From Asanoa ishikariensis (lineage in GTDB: Bacteria; Actinomycetota; Actinomycetes; Mycobacteriales; Micromonosporaceae): a stretch of DNA of 64,000 nt. Both the position numbers and the translations under genes were made by a program. The notes under the pieces were generated by a model. That model did no database searches. It was not told the origin of the DNA and saw only the letters and a list, made by a program, of their open reading frames with translations. Numbering within the stretch: the first letter of the stretch is position 1; every line of letters begins with the position of its first letter. Shown here one piece after another: positions 46,776 to 54,170 of the stretch. The stretch covers positions 1,736,001 through 1,800,000 of the forward strand of contig NZ_FNQB01000002.1 in the NCBI RefSeq assembly GCF_900107455.1, given 5' to 3'.

Positions 46776-47089
46776 GTTCGCTCCTTGATGTCCGGGGGTT
46801 GCAGCAGGGCGCGTACCGATGCGGTGTATTCCTCGAAGGCCATCCGGCCGCGGTGGGTCAGCGCGACGAGGGTGACCGGGGTGCGGCCACGGTGGGTCTT
46901 GGTGATCTCGATGTAGTCGGCGTCCTCGAGCTTGCGCAGGTGCACCGAGAGGTTGCCGGCCGTCATGCCGAGGATCTCCTGCAGGCGCGGAAAGGCGATC
47001 TGGTCGCCCGCGCCCAATGTGGACAGTGCTGCCACCACCCGCAACCGGGCCTGGGCATGAATGACCGGGTCCAGAGGCCTATCAGTCAT
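46772..47089 (-). CDS. Winged-helix transcriptional regulator of the ABC operon
   Basis: 105 residues. The HTH is HAQARLRVVAALSTLGAGDQ followed by FPRLQEILGMTAGNLSVHLR, KLEDADYIEITKTHRGRTPV and a dimer helix FEEYTASVRALL. This is the ArsR/MarR-like winged-helix type common as the local repressor of ABC-2 operons. It has 4-base overlaps with the gene before and the gene after it, so it is made together with the transporter. The likely target is the palindrome over the operon promoter at 47741-47752. The inducing signal is unknown. Confidence 0.88.
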   Translation of the reverse strand: MTDRPLDPVIHAQARLRVVAALSTLGAGDQIAFPRLQEILGMTAGNLSVHLRKLEDADYIEITKTHRGRTPVTLVALTHRGRMAFEEYTASVRALLQPPDIKERT

Positions 47090-47739
47090 GCCGGTCGACC
47101 TCGGCGGTGCCAGCGGCTCGCCACCAGACCGAAGACGATCATGCCGCCGCCGGCCGCGAGGCACATGATCAGCGACTGCCAGCCCGGGCCGGCCAGGACG
47201 CCCGCGACGTTGACCACCGAGATCCAGGCGCCGAGCAGGAAGAGTTGGCGGTTGAGCCAGATCGCCCCGCCGGCCAGGTGCAGCGCGCCGGTGAGCCCGA
47301 CCATGACGGCCGCCCAGACCAATCTCTGCAGGTCCGCCGGTAGCTGGTCGCTGATCCGGATCAGGATCACCGTCATGCTCGTGAAGGCGACCATCCAGGC
47401 CCAGCCGTAGTAGGCGCCGCGTTTCGCCGACTCGCCGGCGAGGTGGCCGTAGGCCCGCGCCCCGGTCACGCCGGAGATCACGCCGGCCGCCACCACCAGG
47501 GCGACCAGCACCGCGGTCGGCAGCCACTCCGGCAGGTTGACGAAGACCCGGCCGTCGGGGCCGAACCTCAGGAAGATCAGCCCGAAGCCGACCAGCCAGG
47601 CGAAACCCCAGGGCCAGAACCACCAGCGGTCGTCGACGTAGATCTGGCGGAGCGCGGACGCGCGCTGCTCCTCGATCATCCGGAGCGCCTCGGCGGGGTC
47701 ACCGGGCGGTTGGTCGTTGTCGACAAAGCTCTCACTCAC
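47086..47739 (-). CDS. Integral membrane protein, first gene of the ABC operon
   Basis: 217 residues. A short polar N terminus (MIEEQRASALRQIYVDDRWW) is followed by about six TM helices, such as WGFAWLVGFGLIFLRFG, LPTAVLVALVVAAGVISGVT, LVWAAVMVGLTGALHLAGGA and LIMCLAAGGGMIVFGLVASR. I do not recognise a named family. GTG 47739 is the start: a -10-like TAAAGT lies seven bases upstream with no Shine-Dalgarno sequence, suggesting a leaderless message. It is coupled by a 4-base overlap to the regulator and so probably acts with the transporter, perhaps as sensor or accessory subunit; that is inferred from position. Confidence 0.78.
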   Translation of the reverse strand: MSESFVDNDQPPGDPAEALRMIEEQRASALRQIYVDDRWWFWPWGFAWLVGFGLIFLRFGPDGRVFVNLPEWLPTAVLVALVVAAGVISGVTGARAYGHLAGESAKRGAYYGWAWMVAFTSMTVILIRISDQLPADLQRLVWAAVMVGLTGALHLAGGAIWLNRQLFLLGAWISVVNVAGVLAGPGWQSLIMCLAAGGGMIVFGLVASRWHRRGRPA

Positions 47740-47740
47740 G

Positions 47741-47752
47741 TAAAGAACTTTA
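47741..47752 (-). promoter_or_regulatory. Promoter -10 and palindromic operator of the ABC operon
   Basis: TAAAGAACTTTA (47741-47752) is symmetric (TAAAG / CTTTA around AA). On the minus strand its end supplies TAAAGT (47752-47747), seven bases before the GTG at 47739, which fits a leaderless -10. A further CTTT...AAAG pair overlaps it to 47763. Overlap of operator with -10 suggests repression by the operon's own winged-helix protein. Confidence 0.5.
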
Positions 47753-47827
47753 AAACACAAAGTCGAGCTTGGGAAGAGGCCCCGCGAGTAGCGTCGAAAG
47801 CTCCGCGGTCTATCGGGGGAGGACGCG

Positions 47828-48856
47828 ATGTCCCACCATCTCGACACGCCACTGGCGCGCCAGAGTGGTCAGCTCTTCATCGACGATCTTTATGTCTTCG
47901 GCGGTGACGGGTGCACGGTGCTGATGATGGACGTCAACTCCAACATCACCGAACCCAACGTCACACCCGGTTTCCACGCGGAGGCGCGCTACGAGTTCCG
48001 GGTGCACTTCGACGGCGCCGACACCGAGGAGCTGACCTACCGGGTGGCGTTCGACCCGGCCGGTTCCGACGGGCGGCAGGCGTACGAGGTGTGGGAGCTG
48101 AGCGGCACCGAGGCCCGTGGTGAGGACGGGACCGGTGTCCGTGTCGCGGCCGGCCATACCGGCGACCCCATCGACGGCGGCAACGTCCGGGTCTTCGCCG
48201 GCCGGATCAACGACCCGTTCTACATCGACCTCGACGAGCTGTTCGTCATCAACGCGGCCGTCAAGGACGGCACGAAGGTCGACCTGTCGAAATGGCGCTC
48301 CGGCAAACCGAAGAACACCTTCGGCGGTACGCAGGTCTACACGATCGTCATCGAGATCTCGCACGACCACCCGCGGCTGCGGCCAGGTGCGGAGATCGGG
48401 GTCTGGTGCACGACGAAGCTGGCCACCGACGCCGGCGGCTGGCGCCAGGTCAACCGGTTCGGCCTGCCGATGATGTGGCCGATCTTCTGGCCGGACGACA
48501 CCGACTTCTCGAACCCCGCCAACGAGCGGCACCCGTCGCAGGACTTCAACCAGGACGGCAAGTACATCGCCGAGAAGATCGCCGCGGTCGTGTCCGCCAA
48601 CGGTGGGAACTCGGCCGACCCCGACGGCTACGGCCAGCTCGTCGCGCGCCGGATCTTCCCGGAGGTCATGCCGTACACCGTCGGCACGCCGGCCAGCTTC
48701 GGTTTCACCGGCATCAACGGCCGCACGCTGGCCGACAACGCGCCCGAGGTGATGTTCTCGCTGGTCCTGGACTCGGCGACGAGCTCCGGCCTGGACCCGT
48801 CGGTGGCTGCTTCGATGCGGCAGGACACCTTCCCGTGGGTGGTGCCGGCGTCCTGA
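47828..48856 (+). CDS. DUF4331 family protein
   Basis: 342 residues starting MSHHLDTPLARQSGQLFIDD, the conserved SHHxD beginning of DUF4331. Other features are VLMMDVNSNIT near residue 32, FAGRINDPFYIDLDELFV in the middle, and QVNRFGLPMMWPIFWPDD with NERHPSQDFNQDGKYIAEK later. There is no signal peptide or TM helix. Function is unknown. GGGGGAGGA precedes the ATG. It is followed 18 bases later by the DUF427 gene, so the two are probably co-transcribed. Confidence 0.85.
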   Translation: MSHHLDTPLARQSGQLFIDDLYVFGGDGCTVLMMDVNSNITEPNVTPGFHAEARYEFRVHFDGADTEELTYRVAFDPAGSDGRQAYEVWELSGTEARGEDGTGVRVAAGHTGDPIDGGNVRVFAGRINDPFYIDLDELFVINAAVKDGTKVDLSKWRSGKPKNTFGGTQVYTIVIEISHDHPRLRPGAEIGVWCTTKLATDAGGWRQVNRFGLPMMWPIFWPDDTDFSNPANERHPSQDFNQDGKYIAEKIAAVVSANGGNSADPDGYGQLVARRIFPEVMPYTVGTPASFGFTGINGRTLADNAPEVMFSLVLDSATSSGLDPSVAASMRQDTFPWVVPAS

Positions 48857-48874
48857 CTGCGCCAAGGTGGTGAC

Positions 48875-49690
48875 ATGAGTACCCGGATGCGTGACGCCAT
48901 GGCGCAGCGCTTCAAGGAGCTGCGCCACGAACCGACCGAGAAGCGGGTCCGTGTCGCCCTCGGCGGCGAGACCATTGTGGACACCACCGACGCGGTGCTG
49001 GTCTGGGAGCCCCGGCGGATCGTCCCGACGTACGCGGTGCCGGTGGCCGACCTGCGGGCGTCGACCACCGCGGGCGACGAGGTGATGCCCGGCGGCCCGG
49101 GGTTCCTGCACCCCGGGATCCCGTTCTCGGTGCACTCCACCGCGGGCCAGCCGCTGAGCATCTCGGGCGGCGGCCAGAGCCGGCCGGACGCCGGGTTCCG
49201 GCCCGCCGACCCCGAGCTGAGCGACTACGTCGTGCTCGACTTCGACGCGTTCGACTGGTTCGAGGAGGACGAGCGGATCCACGCGCACCCGCGCGACCCG
49301 TACCACCGCGTGGACGCCCGGGCCAGCTCCCGGCGGATCCGGATCGAGGACGGCGGCACGCTGCTGGCCGAGACCAGCCGGGCGGTGCTGGTGTTCGAGA
49401 CCAACCTGCCGGTGCGGTTCTACCTGCCCCGGGAGGACGTGGTCGCCGCGCTGACGGCGAGCGACCAGGTCTCGTACTGCCCGTACAAGGGCGAGGCCTC
49501 GTACTGGTCGACGGACTCCCGGTCCAATGTGGTCTGGTCCTACCAGGCGCCCCTGCCCGACGCGATGCCGATCGCCGGCCTGGTCGCGTTCTACGACGAC
49601 CTGCTCGACGTCACCGTCGACGGCAAGCTCCGCGACCGCCCCGGCGGTGCGGTGGTGCGCTCGCTGCGTGACGAGTTCGGCGTCAGCTAA
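48875..49690 (+). CDS. Double DUF427 domain protein
   Basis: 271 residues with two DUF427-type beta-barrel units. The first has KRVRVALGGETIVDTTDAVL and VWEPRRIVPTYAVPVADL. The second has RIRIEDGGTLLAETSRAVLV, FETNLPVRFYLPREDVV and CPYKGEASYWS, the most conserved stretch, ending in IAGLVAFYDDLLDVTVDG. DUF427 proteins have no firmly established activity. Its position 18 bases after the DUF4331 gene suggests one transcription unit. Confidence 0.85.
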   Translation: MSTRMRDAMAQRFKELRHEPTEKRVRVALGGETIVDTTDAVLVWEPRRIVPTYAVPVADLRASTTAGDEVMPGGPGFLHPGIPFSVHSTAGQPLSISGGGQSRPDAGFRPADPELSDYVVLDFDAFDWFEEDERIHAHPRDPYHRVDARASSRRIRIEDGGTLLAETSRAVLVFETNLPVRFYLPREDVVAALTASDQVSYCPYKGEASYWSTDSRSNVVWSYQAPLPDAMPIAGLVAFYDDLLDVTVDGKLRDRPGGAVVRSLRDEFGVS

Positions 49691-49706
49691 GGGCGGGCTA
49701 TTCGGG

Positions 49707-49871
49707 CTATTCGGGCACGAGCTCGATCCAGCCGCGGATGTCGTCGGCGGTCTCGGTCTCCGCGAGAGCGGGGTGCTCGCTGGCGACATGGGCCAGGACG
49801 AGCACGATCACGGCGTCGTCGGAGTCACCGCGGGCGACGAAGCCACACTCACATCGAACCTGGCGCGTCAT
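49707..49871 (-). CDS. Small DUF1059-like protein
   Basis: 54 residues: MTRQVRCECGFVARGDSDDA, then VIVLVLAHVASEHPALAETE, ending RGWIELVPE. The CxCG and the His in AHVASEH suggest a small zinc site (C-x-C ... H), as in DUF1059 proteins. ATG 49871 is used; a GTG lies directly before it. It is convergent with the DUF427 gene and divergent from the SARP gene 32 bases away. Function unknown. Confidence 0.75.
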   Translation of the reverse strand: MTRQVRCECGFVARGDSDDAVIVLVLAHVASEHPALAETETADDIRGWIELVPE

Positions 49872-49903
49872 CACTGCCCATTCTTCCGCGCGGGAGGTGC
49901 CGC

Positions 49904-50647
49904 TTGCAGCCCTCGGTCCGGATCCAACTGTGCGGGCCGTTCCTGGTCGAGGTCGACGGCCGGCGGTTGACGCTGCCCGGGCGGCAGAGCCGGCTGCTCT
50001 TCGCGTACCTGGTGCTGCACCGCCCCGGTCCGGTGCCCCGCGATCGCCTGATCGACGAGTTGTGGGGCGGATCGCCGCCGCCGGCGGCCGGGTCCGCGCT
50101 GAACGCGCTCGTCTCCCGGGTACGCGCGACGACCGGCCCGGCGATGGTGCGCGGCCGCTCGGAGCTGTCGGTGGAGCTCCCGGCGTCGGCGGTGGTCGAC
50201 GTCGAGACGGCGCTGTCGTCGGCACACCGGGCCGAGTCGGCGGTCGTGGCAGGGGACTGGCTGCGGGCCTGGCCGGCGGCGCTGACGGCGCGGTTCGTCG
50301 CGGGCCGCCCGTTCCTCCCGGAGGCGACCGCGCCGTGGGCGGAGTCGTGGCGGACCCGGCTCGGAGACGTGCACGCGCGGGCGCTGGAGTGCTACGCCAC
50401 CGCCTGCCTGTCGATCGGCGGCGCCGAGTTGCCGGGCGCCGAGCGGGCGGCCCGCGACCTGGTGGAGGCGGCGCCGCTGCGGGAGACGGGACACCTGTTG
50501 CTGATGCGGTCGCTGGCCGCGCGGGGGAACGTGGCTGAGGCGCTGGTCGCGTACGAGCTCCTGAGGGTGCGGCTGCGTGACGAGCTCGGTGTGGACCCGT
50601 GCGCCGCGGTCCGCTCGGCCCATGCCGACCTGCTCAGGTCGCGCTGA
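49904..50647 (+). CDS. SARP/AfsR-type BTAD transcriptional regulator
   Basis: 247 residues. The N-terminal OmpR-like winged helix starts VRIQLCGPFLVEVDGRRLTL and has GRQSRLLFAYLVLHRPGPVP, RDRLIDELWGGSPPPAAGSA and LNALVSRVRATTG. The C-terminal BTAD domain includes YATACLSIGGAELPGAERAA, then ARDLVEAAPLRETGHLLLMR and VAYELLRVRLRDELGVDPCA. SARPs activate antibiotic clusters, but none is present here. TTG 49904 is used, with GGGAGG about eight bases upstream. It is coupled to the methyltransferase by TGATG. Confidence 0.88.
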   Translation: MQPSVRIQLCGPFLVEVDGRRLTLPGRQSRLLFAYLVLHRPGPVPRDRLIDELWGGSPPPAAGSALNALVSRVRATTGPAMVRGRSELSVELPASAVVDVETALSSAHRAESAVVAGDWLRAWPAALTARFVAGRPFLPEATAPWAESWRTRLGDVHARALECYATACLSIGGAELPGAERAARDLVEAAPLRETGHLLLMRSLAARGNVAEALVAYELLRVRLRDELGVDPCAAVRSAHADLLRSR

Positions 50648-51417
50648 TGGGATCGGCGGCGGAGCAGGGACCGCTGTGGGGCGCGGCGGTCGACGACTGG
50701 ATGGAGGTCTGCGAACCCTGGACAGTGCCGCTGTACGCGGCGACCCTGGCCGCGCTCGCCCCGCTGGCCGGCCGGCGGGTGCTCGACGCGGGCTGCGGGA
50801 GCGGGCAGGCGCTGATGCTGGCGGCCGACGCCGGCGCGCGGGTGACCGGTCTCGACGCGGCCGAGCCGATGGTGGCGCGAGCCCGCACCCGGTTGCCGGA
50901 GGCCGATCTGCGGGTCGGCGAGATCCAGGACCTGCCGTTCGGCCCGGCATCCTTCGACGTGGCGATGTCGTTCAACACGCTCCAGTACGCGGCCTCGCCG
51001 GCAGCGGCGGTGGACTCGCTGGCCCGCGTGGTCGCGCCGGGCGGCCGGGTGGCCGTCGGAATGTGGGGCGACCCGGCGCGCTGCGACACCGAGACGGTCT
51101 TCGCGCAGCTCCGGTCGTTGCTGCCGCCGCGCGCGGAAGGGCCGTCCATCTCGACGCCGGGTGCCATCGAGGACCTGCTGGAAGGTGCCGCCCTGACCAT
51201 CACGGCCGGCGCCGAGGTGCGGTGCCCGTTCACGTTCCCCGACCTGGCCACCGGCTGGCGCGGCCAGTCGGCGGTCGGCCCGTTCCGCACCGCGATCGCC
51301 ACGATCGGCCCTGACGCGGCCCGGGCGGCGTACGCGGCGGCGCTCGAACCGTTCCGCCAACCGGACGGCTCGTACCGGCAGGAGAACGTCTTCCGCTACG
51401 TGATCGCGGCGCGGTGA
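50647..51417 (+). CDS. Class I SAM-dependent methyltransferase
   Basis: 256 residues. SAM motif I is RRVLDAGCGSGQALMLAADA near residue 38; then GLDAAEPMVARARTRLPEAD, the post-motif EIQDLPFGPASFDVAMSFNT and APGGRVAVGMWGDP. It belongs to the UbiE/small-molecule type; the substrate is unknown. The ATG shares an A with the SARP stop (TGATG), so regulator and enzyme are made together. Confidence 0.88.
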   Translation: MGSAAEQGPLWGAAVDDWMEVCEPWTVPLYAATLAALAPLAGRRVLDAGCGSGQALMLAADAGARVTGLDAAEPMVARARTRLPEADLRVGEIQDLPFGPASFDVAMSFNTLQYAASPAAAVDSLARVVAPGGRVAVGMWGDPARCDTETVFAQLRSLLPPRAEGPSISTPGAIEDLLEGAALTITAGAEVRCPFTFPDLATGWRGQSAVGPFRTAIATIGPDAARAAYAAALEPFRQPDGSYRQENVFRYVIAAR

Positions 51418-51450
51418 TCCAGCCGTTCGGCCCGGGTCACGATCTCCGCG

Positions 51451-52194
51451 TCAGGCCGCCGGCAGGTGCAGGGTGAGCACCCGGATGACCGGTTGGAAGC
51501 CGGCCGCGTCGTAGAGGCGGCGGGCCGGGTTGTCGTCCACAACGGACAGATCCAGGGTGGGCAGGCCGGCAGCGCGGGTGCCGTGCAGCGCGTGTGTCAG
51601 CAGCGCGCGACCGAACCCGCGACCCTGCGCCTTCGGTCCGACGGCGATGTTGAGCATCCACGCGCAGGGGTAGTCGAGCCACGGCACCGGGCCGGCGCAC
51701 AGCACGTGGCCGGCGCTGCGCCCGTCTGGGCCGACGAGCCGGGCCGACGCCGCTGCCAGCGGTGGCACGGGATCGTCGCGCTCGAACATGCCGCGCACGG
51801 CCTTGGTGTCGTTCTCGGTCCAGCCGCCGTCGGGGTGGCCCGAGGAGTAGGCCGCCGCGGCCGCTGCCGCGAGATCGTCGTCCCAGCCGGCCTCCGCCAG
51901 CGTCCAACCGTCCGGCAGCACGACCGGTTCCGGCAGGTCGCGCAGGTCGTGCCTCAGGTCGATCGCGGACCGTTCCAGGGCGATCCCGTCGGCGACCAGT
52001 GCGGCGGCGAGGGCGTCGTCGGGCGTCTCCAGCCGGAACCCGGCCAGGTCGCGCCGGGCCTGCGCGGCCACCCGGGCCACCGGCACGCCAGGCACGGGGC
52101 GCACCTCGGCGGCGACGCGTTCGCCGTCGTCGTCCCGTGACCGGAACCGGGCCAACACGGTGCCGTCGTCGGCGCGCAGCTCTTCGTCGGGCAT
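51451..52194 (-). CDS. GNAT family N-acetyltransferase with N-terminal extension
   Basis: 247 residues. The C-terminal GNAT domain (about 90-245) has motif A LNIAVGPKAQGRGFGRALLT, then AAGLPTLDLSVVDDNPARRL and YDAAGFQPVIRVLTLHLPA. The first 90 residues form a separate alpha/beta segment (ADDGTVLARFRSRDDDGERV), possibly a degenerate second GNAT unit. The substrate is unknown. It is convergent with the methyltransferase and divergent from the LRR gene. Confidence 0.83.
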   Translation of the reverse strand: MPDEELRADDGTVLARFRSRDDDGERVAAEVRPVPGVPVARVAAQARRDLAGFRLETPDDALAAALVADGIALERSAIDLRHDLRDLPEPVVLPDGWTLAEAGWDDDLAAAAAAAYSSGHPDGGWTENDTKAVRGMFERDDPVPPLAAASARLVGPDGRSAGHVLCAGPVPWLDYPCAWMLNIAVGPKAQGRGFGRALLTHALHGTRAAGLPTLDLSVVDDNPARRLYDAAGFQPVIRVLTLHLPAA

Positions 52195-52314
52195 GTGCGG
52201 ACCCTACGGTCGCGGCGCGCTGCCCCGCCACCCGATTCAGTCCTGCAGACGGGCCATCATGACGCACCTCCTACGAGTCAGGTGTTTCCTACGCGTCGAT
52301 GGTCTACTGCACCC

Positions 52315-53283
52315 GTGACAGATCTGTTGGGTAGCTTCGACTCGCTGTCGAGCCCGATCGAACGGTTGCCGACCAGGAGCGATTTGGTCCGCGTACAGTT
52401 TCGTGAGCCGCTTACGGACGATGACTACGCGCGGCTGGCGGAGTGGTTGAAGGCCAACCCCGACGTGACGCTGCGGGCGTACGGAACCAGCGGCTCACCG
52501 CTCGAGAACCTCGACTTCCTGCGGTGGTTTCCCGGCCTGACCCGTCTTTCGATCGATCTGCCCGGGCTCACCGACCTGCGTCCGTTGGAGCAGGTCGCTG
52601 AGAGCCTGACCTACCTGAACCTCGACTACACGGCCGCGCGCGTTGATCTGACCCACATCCCGGCCCGCAACCTGCGCGGACTTCGCCTGGTCAAGCACGA
52701 GCTCGGTCTGGGATCGCTGCTTGGGTCGAACCAGTCGCTCCGCAGCGTCGCCCTCTGGAACTACAGCGCCGCTGATCGCGTGGTGGCGCACCTTCCGGTG
52801 CGCTCTCTGGAGACGCTGGCGATCACGAACGGCTCGATCAAGGAGACGTCGGCGCTCGGTGAGCTCGAAGGTCTGCGGCTGCTGGTGCTGCGCGGTGTCC
52901 GGGGGTTCGGCAAGCTCGATTTTCTTTCCCGGCTCGAGAAGCTGGAGTGGCTATGGGTGGAAAGCCTGAAGTTCGAAGCCCTGCCGAGTCTCCGCGGTCA
53001 CGAATCCCTGGTCAGGGTGGACCTGGACAGCGTGAGCACGTTGAACCCGGACATGATCGCCGCAGTGAGCGAGGCGCCGGCTCTGATCGAGGTCGTAGTG
53101 ACCAGCGCGAAACTGAAGCCGCCTGATTTCGAGCCACTGGCTCGCCACGCCACGCTCGCGGCCGCCAGGATCGGACTCAGCTCCATCAGGAGATTCGAGG
53201 AAGCAGCGAGACTCCTGGCGAAGCGTGCACCAAGCACCTACTGGGACTTCGCCAAGTCGAGAGCCCTCGACCTAGCCATCTAG
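52315..53283 (+). CDS. Leucine-rich-repeat-like protein
   Basis: 322 residues. After a 60-residue N-terminal cap there are about nine irregular repeats with LxxLxL cores: FLRWFPGLTRLSIDLPGLTD, LESLTYLNL-type SLTYLNLDYTAARVDL, RSLETLAITNGSI, GLRLLVLRGVRGFGKLDFLS and KLEWLWVESLKFEALPSLRG. There is no signal peptide or TM helix, so it is likely an intracellular binding protein. The start GTG 52315 is before VTDLLGSFDSLSSPIERLPT. Codon bias is a little less extreme than in neighbours. Partner unknown. The gap that follows (53284-53485) has no convincing gene. Confidence 0.75.
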   Translation: MTDLLGSFDSLSSPIERLPTRSDLVRVQFREPLTDDDYARLAEWLKANPDVTLRAYGTSGSPLENLDFLRWFPGLTRLSIDLPGLTDLRPLEQVAESLTYLNLDYTAARVDLTHIPARNLRGLRLVKHELGLGSLLGSNQSLRSVALWNYSAADRVVAHLPVRSLETLAITNGSIKETSALGELEGLRLLVLRGVRGFGKLDFLSRLEKLEWLWVESLKFEALPSLRGHESLVRVDLDSVSTLNPDMIAAVSEAPALIEVVVTSAKLKPPDFEPLARHATLAAARIGLSSIRRFEEAARLLAKRAPSTYWDFAKSRALDLAI

Positions 53284-53485
53284 GAGACGCCGGCCGGCCA
53301 ACGCGGAACGCGAGCGCGCCCGATGGCGTTCGGGTTGTGGCGGGAGATGGCCGTGACGGGCCGGTGTGGCTATGCGGCGCGGAAGCACCAGACGAGTTAT
53401 GGCAGTCGTTTGCAGCGACCGATCCGCGCCATCCCGGTCCCGCCGGCGCGGAGGCGCCAAAGCGCCCCCGGCCGGCGACGCCCGC

Positions 53486-54112
53486 TTACGCCGCGACCGA
53501 CCAGGTCGTGCGGAAGGCGGCCGCTTCGCCGGCCAGCCACTGCTCGACCTGCGTCGTCTTCACCGATGGGTCGGGCCGGTGGGCGATGCCGCGGCGGAGG
53601 TCGACCAGGGTTGCGGTTGCGTGGGGGAGGACCTGGTCCATGTGGCGGCTCATCAGGTGCAGGGTGGCCATCACTGTTTCGGGGCTGGGGGGCTGCTCGT
53701 CCATGTGTAGGCGCACGGCTTCGGCCTGGCCGTCTGCGTGGCGTAGGCCGAAGTGGGGGTTGATCTTTACCGGTAGGTCTCCGAGCATGGCGATCGCGTC
53801 TCGGGTCTGGGCTAGGTCGGTGTCCTTGTCGAGGGTGCCCAGGTAGGTCAGGGCTCCCGGTAGGAGGGCCTCGTAGAGGGGCTTCCAGCGGGGCTTGACC
53901 TCGTTGACGACCGCGTGGAGGTAGCGGCCGGCTCCGTGGAAGGCGATGTCGGACTTGAGGGCCTTGATGAGCTGGCCGTGGGGGTTGAAGCCGGAGCGGG
54001 ACTCGCGCTGTTTGCGGAGGCCGCCGACGAACGTGGCCTTGGCGGGGCCGGTGCGGTCGACGTAGCGGGCGAACGCGAGAAGAGTGGCGTACGGGACGGC
54101 GGGTGAGGTCAC
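53486..54112 (-). CDS. Conserved hypothetical protein
   Basis: 208 residues beginning MTSPAVPYATLLAFARYVDR, then KATFVGGLRKQRESRSGFNP. It appears all-helical and soluble, with conserved-looking basic and aromatic stretches (LKSDIAFHGAGRYLHAVVNE, VKPRWKPLYEALLPGALTYL) and a segment PVKINPHFGLRHADGQ. I recognise no family and no catalytic motif. GTG 54112 has GGAGGG eight bases upstream. It sits alone, 58 bases after the start-distal end of the DUF3516 helicase gene. Confidence 0.72.
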   Translation of the reverse strand: MTSPAVPYATLLAFARYVDRTGPAKATFVGGLRKQRESRSGFNPHGQLIKALKSDIAFHGAGRYLHAVVNEVKPRWKPLYEALLPGALTYLGTLDKDTDLAQTRDAIAMLGDLPVKINPHFGLRHADGQAEAVRLHMDEQPPSPETVMATLHLMSRHMDQVLPHATATLVDLRRGIAHRPDPSVKTTQVEQWLAGEAAAFRTTWSVAA

Positions 54113-54170
54113 GGGTGCCCTCCAGGCCTCAAGATCTCCGCTGGTCAGCGGCGATTTTCGTACACCTATT

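Noticed and set aside
49904-51417. Start of an antibiotic biosynthetic gene cluster
   Set aside because: A SARP regulator and a methyltransferase are present, but no polyketide, peptide-synthetase, terpene or RiPP genes occur nearby.
53330-53480. Possible gene fragment (GRDGPVWLCGAEAPDELWQSF-like translation) on the plus strand
   Set aside because: Only about 45 codons look protein-like; there is no convincing start, and the frame runs on into the antisense of the 53486 gene. It could be a remnant, but the support is too weak for a feature.
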